This document shows, piece after piece, positions 61,878-64,000 of a stretch of 64,000 bases of DNA. A program made the translations under genes and the position numbers. The stretch is from Actinotalea endophytica. GTDB taxonomy: Bacteria; Actinomycetota; Actinomycetes; Actinomycetales; Cellulomonadaceae. The notes under the pieces are model-generated. The model made no database searches. It was not told the DNA's origin and was given only the letters and a program-made list of their open reading frames with translations. The stretch is from the NCBI RefSeq assembly GCF_025717005.1, contig NZ_JAOVZU010000005.1, positions 248,001 through 312,000 on the forward strand, written 5' to 3'. Each line of letters begins with the position of its first letter. Positions within the stretch are counted from its first letter, which is position 1.

Positions 61878-63353
61878 TCAGGCTCGCAACGGACGGTCGG
61901 TCGGCTCGATCGGCCGGTGCAGCTCGGTGGAGCCCCGCAGCCAGGCGTCCACGCCTGCTGCGGCCGCGCGGCCCTCGGCGATCGCCCACACGATGAGCGA
62001 CTGCCCGCGGCCCGCGTCGCCCGCGACGAACATGCCCGGCACCGAGGTCGAGAAGTCGTCGCCCCGCGCGACCGTCCCCATCGCCGTGAGGTCCGCCCCG
62101 GTCTGCTCGACGAGCGACCCGCTCTCCGGCCCGGTGAAGCCCATCGCGAGCAGCACGAGGTCCGCCGGGATCTCCTTCTCGGAGCCCTCGACCGGACCGC
62201 GGGAGCCGTCCGGCTTGGTCTCCATGGTGACCAGCCGCAGCGCCCGGACCCGCCCGTTCTCGTCCCCCACGAGCGCGGTGGTCGCCGCCTGGTACTCCCG
62301 GACGCCGCCCTCCTCGTGCGAGGTCGAGACCTTGAACGTCATCGGGTACGTCGGCCACGGCTGGTTCACCGGCCGCTCCACCGGGGGCTGGTCCACGATC
62401 TCCAGCGACGTCACCGACGCGGCACCGTGGCGCAGCGAGGTGCCCACGCAGTCCGACCCGGTGTCGCCGCCGCCGATGACCACGACGTGCTTGCCCGTCG
62501 CGGTGATCTGGTCGGGGATGTCGTCGCCCGCCCGCACCTTGTTGTTCTGGGTCAGGAACCGCACCGCGGGCAGCACGCCCTCGAGGTCCGAGCCGGGGAC
62601 GGTCAGCAGCCGCGGCGTCGTCGACCCGATCGCGATCAGGACCGCGTCGTACCGGGCCAGGAGCTCGGTCCAGGTGATGTCCTTGCCGATCTCCACCCCG
62701 GTGCGGAACCGGGTGCCCTCGGCCTCCATCTGCGCGACCCGACGGTCGATGAGCCGCTTCTCGAGCTTGAAGTCCGGCACGCCGTAGCGCAGCAGCCCCC
62801 CGGGCCGGTCGGCGCGCTCGAAGACCGCGACGGTGTGCCCGGCACGGGTCAGCTGCTGGGCGGCGGCGAGCCCGGACGGCCCCGAGCCGACCACGGCGAC
62901 CGTGGACCCGGTCAGGAAGTGCGGCACCTGCGGGGTGATCAGCCCGCGGGCGAACGCCTCCTCGACGATGGTGATCTCGGTGTTCTTGATCGTCACCGGC
63001 GGGGCGTTGATGCCCAGCACGCACGCGGTCTCGCACGGGGCCGGGCAGATCTTCCCGGTGAACTCCGGGAAGTTGTTCGTCGCGTGCAGCCGGTCGCTGG
63101 CCTCGGCCCACTGCCCGGTCCAGACCAGGTGGTTCCACTCCGGGATCAGGTTGCCCAGCGGGCAGCCCTGGTGGCAGAACGGGATGCCGCAGTCCATGCA
63201 GCGGCCGGCCTGCCGCTGGGCGGTCTCGAGCTCGCCCGGCTCGCGGGTCCGCTCGGCCACGACGTCGCGGTAGTCCTGCAGACGCACGGGCACCGGCCGG
63301 TTGGCCGGCAGCTCGCGCTCACGGACCTTGAGGAAACCTCGGGGGTCAGCCAC
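61878..63353 (-). CDS. gltD: Glutamate synthase small subunit
   Basis: A 491-residue GltD. The N-terminal region holds the cysteine groups for iron-sulfur clusters ([18 protein letters not shown] and [12 protein letters not shown]), then the FAD motif [17 protein letters not shown] and the NADPH motif [15 protein letters not shown]. It passes electrons from NADPH to the large subunit for glutamate formation. The GTG at 63353 is chosen because GGAGG lies a few bases upstream and it overlaps the gltB stop by 8 bp, so the two subunits are translationally coupled in the order gltB-gltD. Confidence 0.97.
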   Translation of the reverse strand: MADPRGFLKVRERELPANRPVPVRLQDYRDVVAERTREPGELETAQRQAGRCMDCGIPFCHQGCPLGNLIPEWNHLVWTGQWAEASDRLHATNNFPEFTGKICPAPCETACVLGINAPPVTIKNTEITIVEEAFARGLITPQVPHFLTGSTVAVVGSGPSGLAAAQQLTRAGHTVAVFERADRPGGLLRYGVPDFKLEKRLIDRRVAQMEAEGTRFRTGVEIGKDITWTELLARYDAVLIAIGSTTPRLLTVPGSDLEGVLPAVRFLTQNNKVRAGDDIPDQITATGKHVVVIGGGDTGSDCVGTSLRHGAASVTSLEIVDQPPVERPVNQPWPTYPMTFKVSTSHEEGGVREYQAATTALVGDENGRVRALRLVTMETKPDGSRGPVEGSEKEIPADLVLLAMGFTGPESGSLVEQTGADLTAMGTVARGDDFSTSVPGMFVAGDAGRGQSLIVWAIAEGRAAAAGVDAWLRGSTELHRPIEPTDRPLRA

Positions 63354-64000
63354 GGGACACCTCCAGGATCTGGTCCCACACTCCGGGCGCGTGCACGTCG
63401 AGGCCGTCGGCCGCGGCCTGCGCGAGCGCCGCCCGCATGCGGTCGTACTCGGTCGGCAGCACCCGGGTGAACCGGGCGAACGCCGCGGGCAGGTCGGCGA
63501 GGAGCGCGGCCGCGTGCGGCGAACCGGTCTCCTCGGCGTGCTTGCGCAGCAAGGTCTCGACGACCTCCTGGTCGGCGGTGTCCAGCGGCGAGAGCTGCAG
63601 CGCACCGGTACTGATCGCGAGCCCGTTGAGGGCACCGTCACGCAGGTCCAGGACGTACGCGACACCGCCGGACATGCCCGCGCCGAAGTTCCGGCCGGTC
63701 GGCCCGATCACCATCACGGTGCCGCCGGTCATGTACTCGCAGCCGTGGTCGCCGACCCCTTCGACCACCAGGGTGGCGCCGGAGTTGCGCACCGCGAACC
63801 GCTCGCCGACGACGCCGCGGAGCAGCACCTCGCCCTTGGTCGCGCCGTAGCCGATCACGTTGCCGGCGATGACGTCCCGCTCGCCGAGCACCGAGGCGAC
63901 GTCCGGGCGCACCACGACGCGCCCGCCGGACAGGCCCTTCGCGACGTAGTCGTTGGCGTCGCCGAACAGCCGCAGCGTGATCCCCTGCGGCAGGAACGCG
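63346..64000 (-). CDS. gltB: Glutamate synthase large subunit, C-terminal fragment
   Basis: The last 217 codons of GltB are visible; the gene continues beyond the window end. The segment has repeated Gly-containing motifs ([39 protein letters not shown]), which form the right-handed beta-helix (GXGXG domain) that closes the large subunit. It ends in a short helical tail ([11 protein letters not shown]). GltB performs glutamine hydrolysis and FMN/3Fe-4S-dependent glutamate synthesis; those domains are outside the window. The stop overlaps the gltD start. Confidence 0.93.
   Translation of the reverse strand, partial: AFLPQGITLRLFGDANDYVAKGLSGGRVVVRPDVASVLGERDVIAGNVIGYGATKGEVLLRGVVGERFAVRNSGATLVVEGVGDHGCEYMTGGTVMVIGPTGRNFGAGMSGGVAYVLDLRDGALNGLAISTGALQLSPLDTADQEVVETLLRKHAEETGSPHAAALLADLPAAFARFTRVLPTEYDRMRAALAQAAADGLDVHAPGVWDQILEVSRG

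Noticed and set aside
60410-61996. A 528-codon + strand frame opposite pyk
   Set aside because: It is the antisense of an unmistakable pyruvate kinase.

Overview
The window is high-GC, densely packed DNA with GTG starts, ATGA/GTGA gene overlaps, several leaderless-type promoters, a lipoprotein sugar-binding protein and GtrA-type membrane genes. This suggests an actinobacterium. The paired GH1/GH3 beta-glucosidases, the methyl-accepting chemotaxis protein and the core genes pyk and gltBD would fit Micrococcales such as a Cellulomonas-like genus, but that placement is an inference from gene content. I see no tRNA, rRNA, CRISPR array, insertion sequence or prophage.

Layout. 1-6614: end of a branched-chain-type ABC binding protein, then an acyl-CoA/ketoacyl catabolic operon (KAS III-like enzyme, CoA-transferase, alpha/beta hydrolase, thiolase) with a TetR regulator and a second hydrolase. 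6622-9059: two more alpha/beta hydrolases and a GAP/LysE-like membrane protein. 9056-17010: a minus-strand beta-glucoside module (lipoprotein, two permeases, GH1, GH3) in which every junction is a 4-bp overlap, divergent from a TetR gene. 17190-22888: an electron-transfer module made of etfBA, a fumarate-reductase-like flavoprotein and a TetR gene, facing fixCX, whose promoter carries a palindrome exactly in its spacer. 23103-28857: glutamate decarboxylase, a membrane protein built from three two-helix repeats, a degenerate CPBP protein, arginine deiminase and an MFS carrier. 28961-35856: a BASS transporter, small membrane proteins, a SulP transporter, an MCP and an acyltransferase.

36017-50900 is the most unusual part. 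It holds an FtsH-like AAA metalloprotease lacking the usual extracytoplasmic domain, then three large proteins (734, 1280 and 1427 aa) that I cannot assign to any family. These run tail-to-tail into an XRE/STAND/TPR regulator gene whose reading frame is broken by an apparent 1-base loss. None of the three large proteins has a visible signal peptide. This block is the best candidate for an undescribed system.

51320-64000: a Gfo/Idh/MocA oxidoreductase, a small conserved unknown, an OsmC-like protein, a TrkH/KtrB potassium-channel subunit, a secreted phosphodiester glycosidase translationally coupled to a GT2-GtrA glycosyltransferase, a persulfide-metabolism locus (a four-module CoA-disulfide reductase-rhodanese-TusA-DsrE fusion and a divergent membrane protein sharing a CsoR/CstR-like operator), then pyruvate kinase and the glutamate synthase genes gltD and gltB (gltB cut by the window end).
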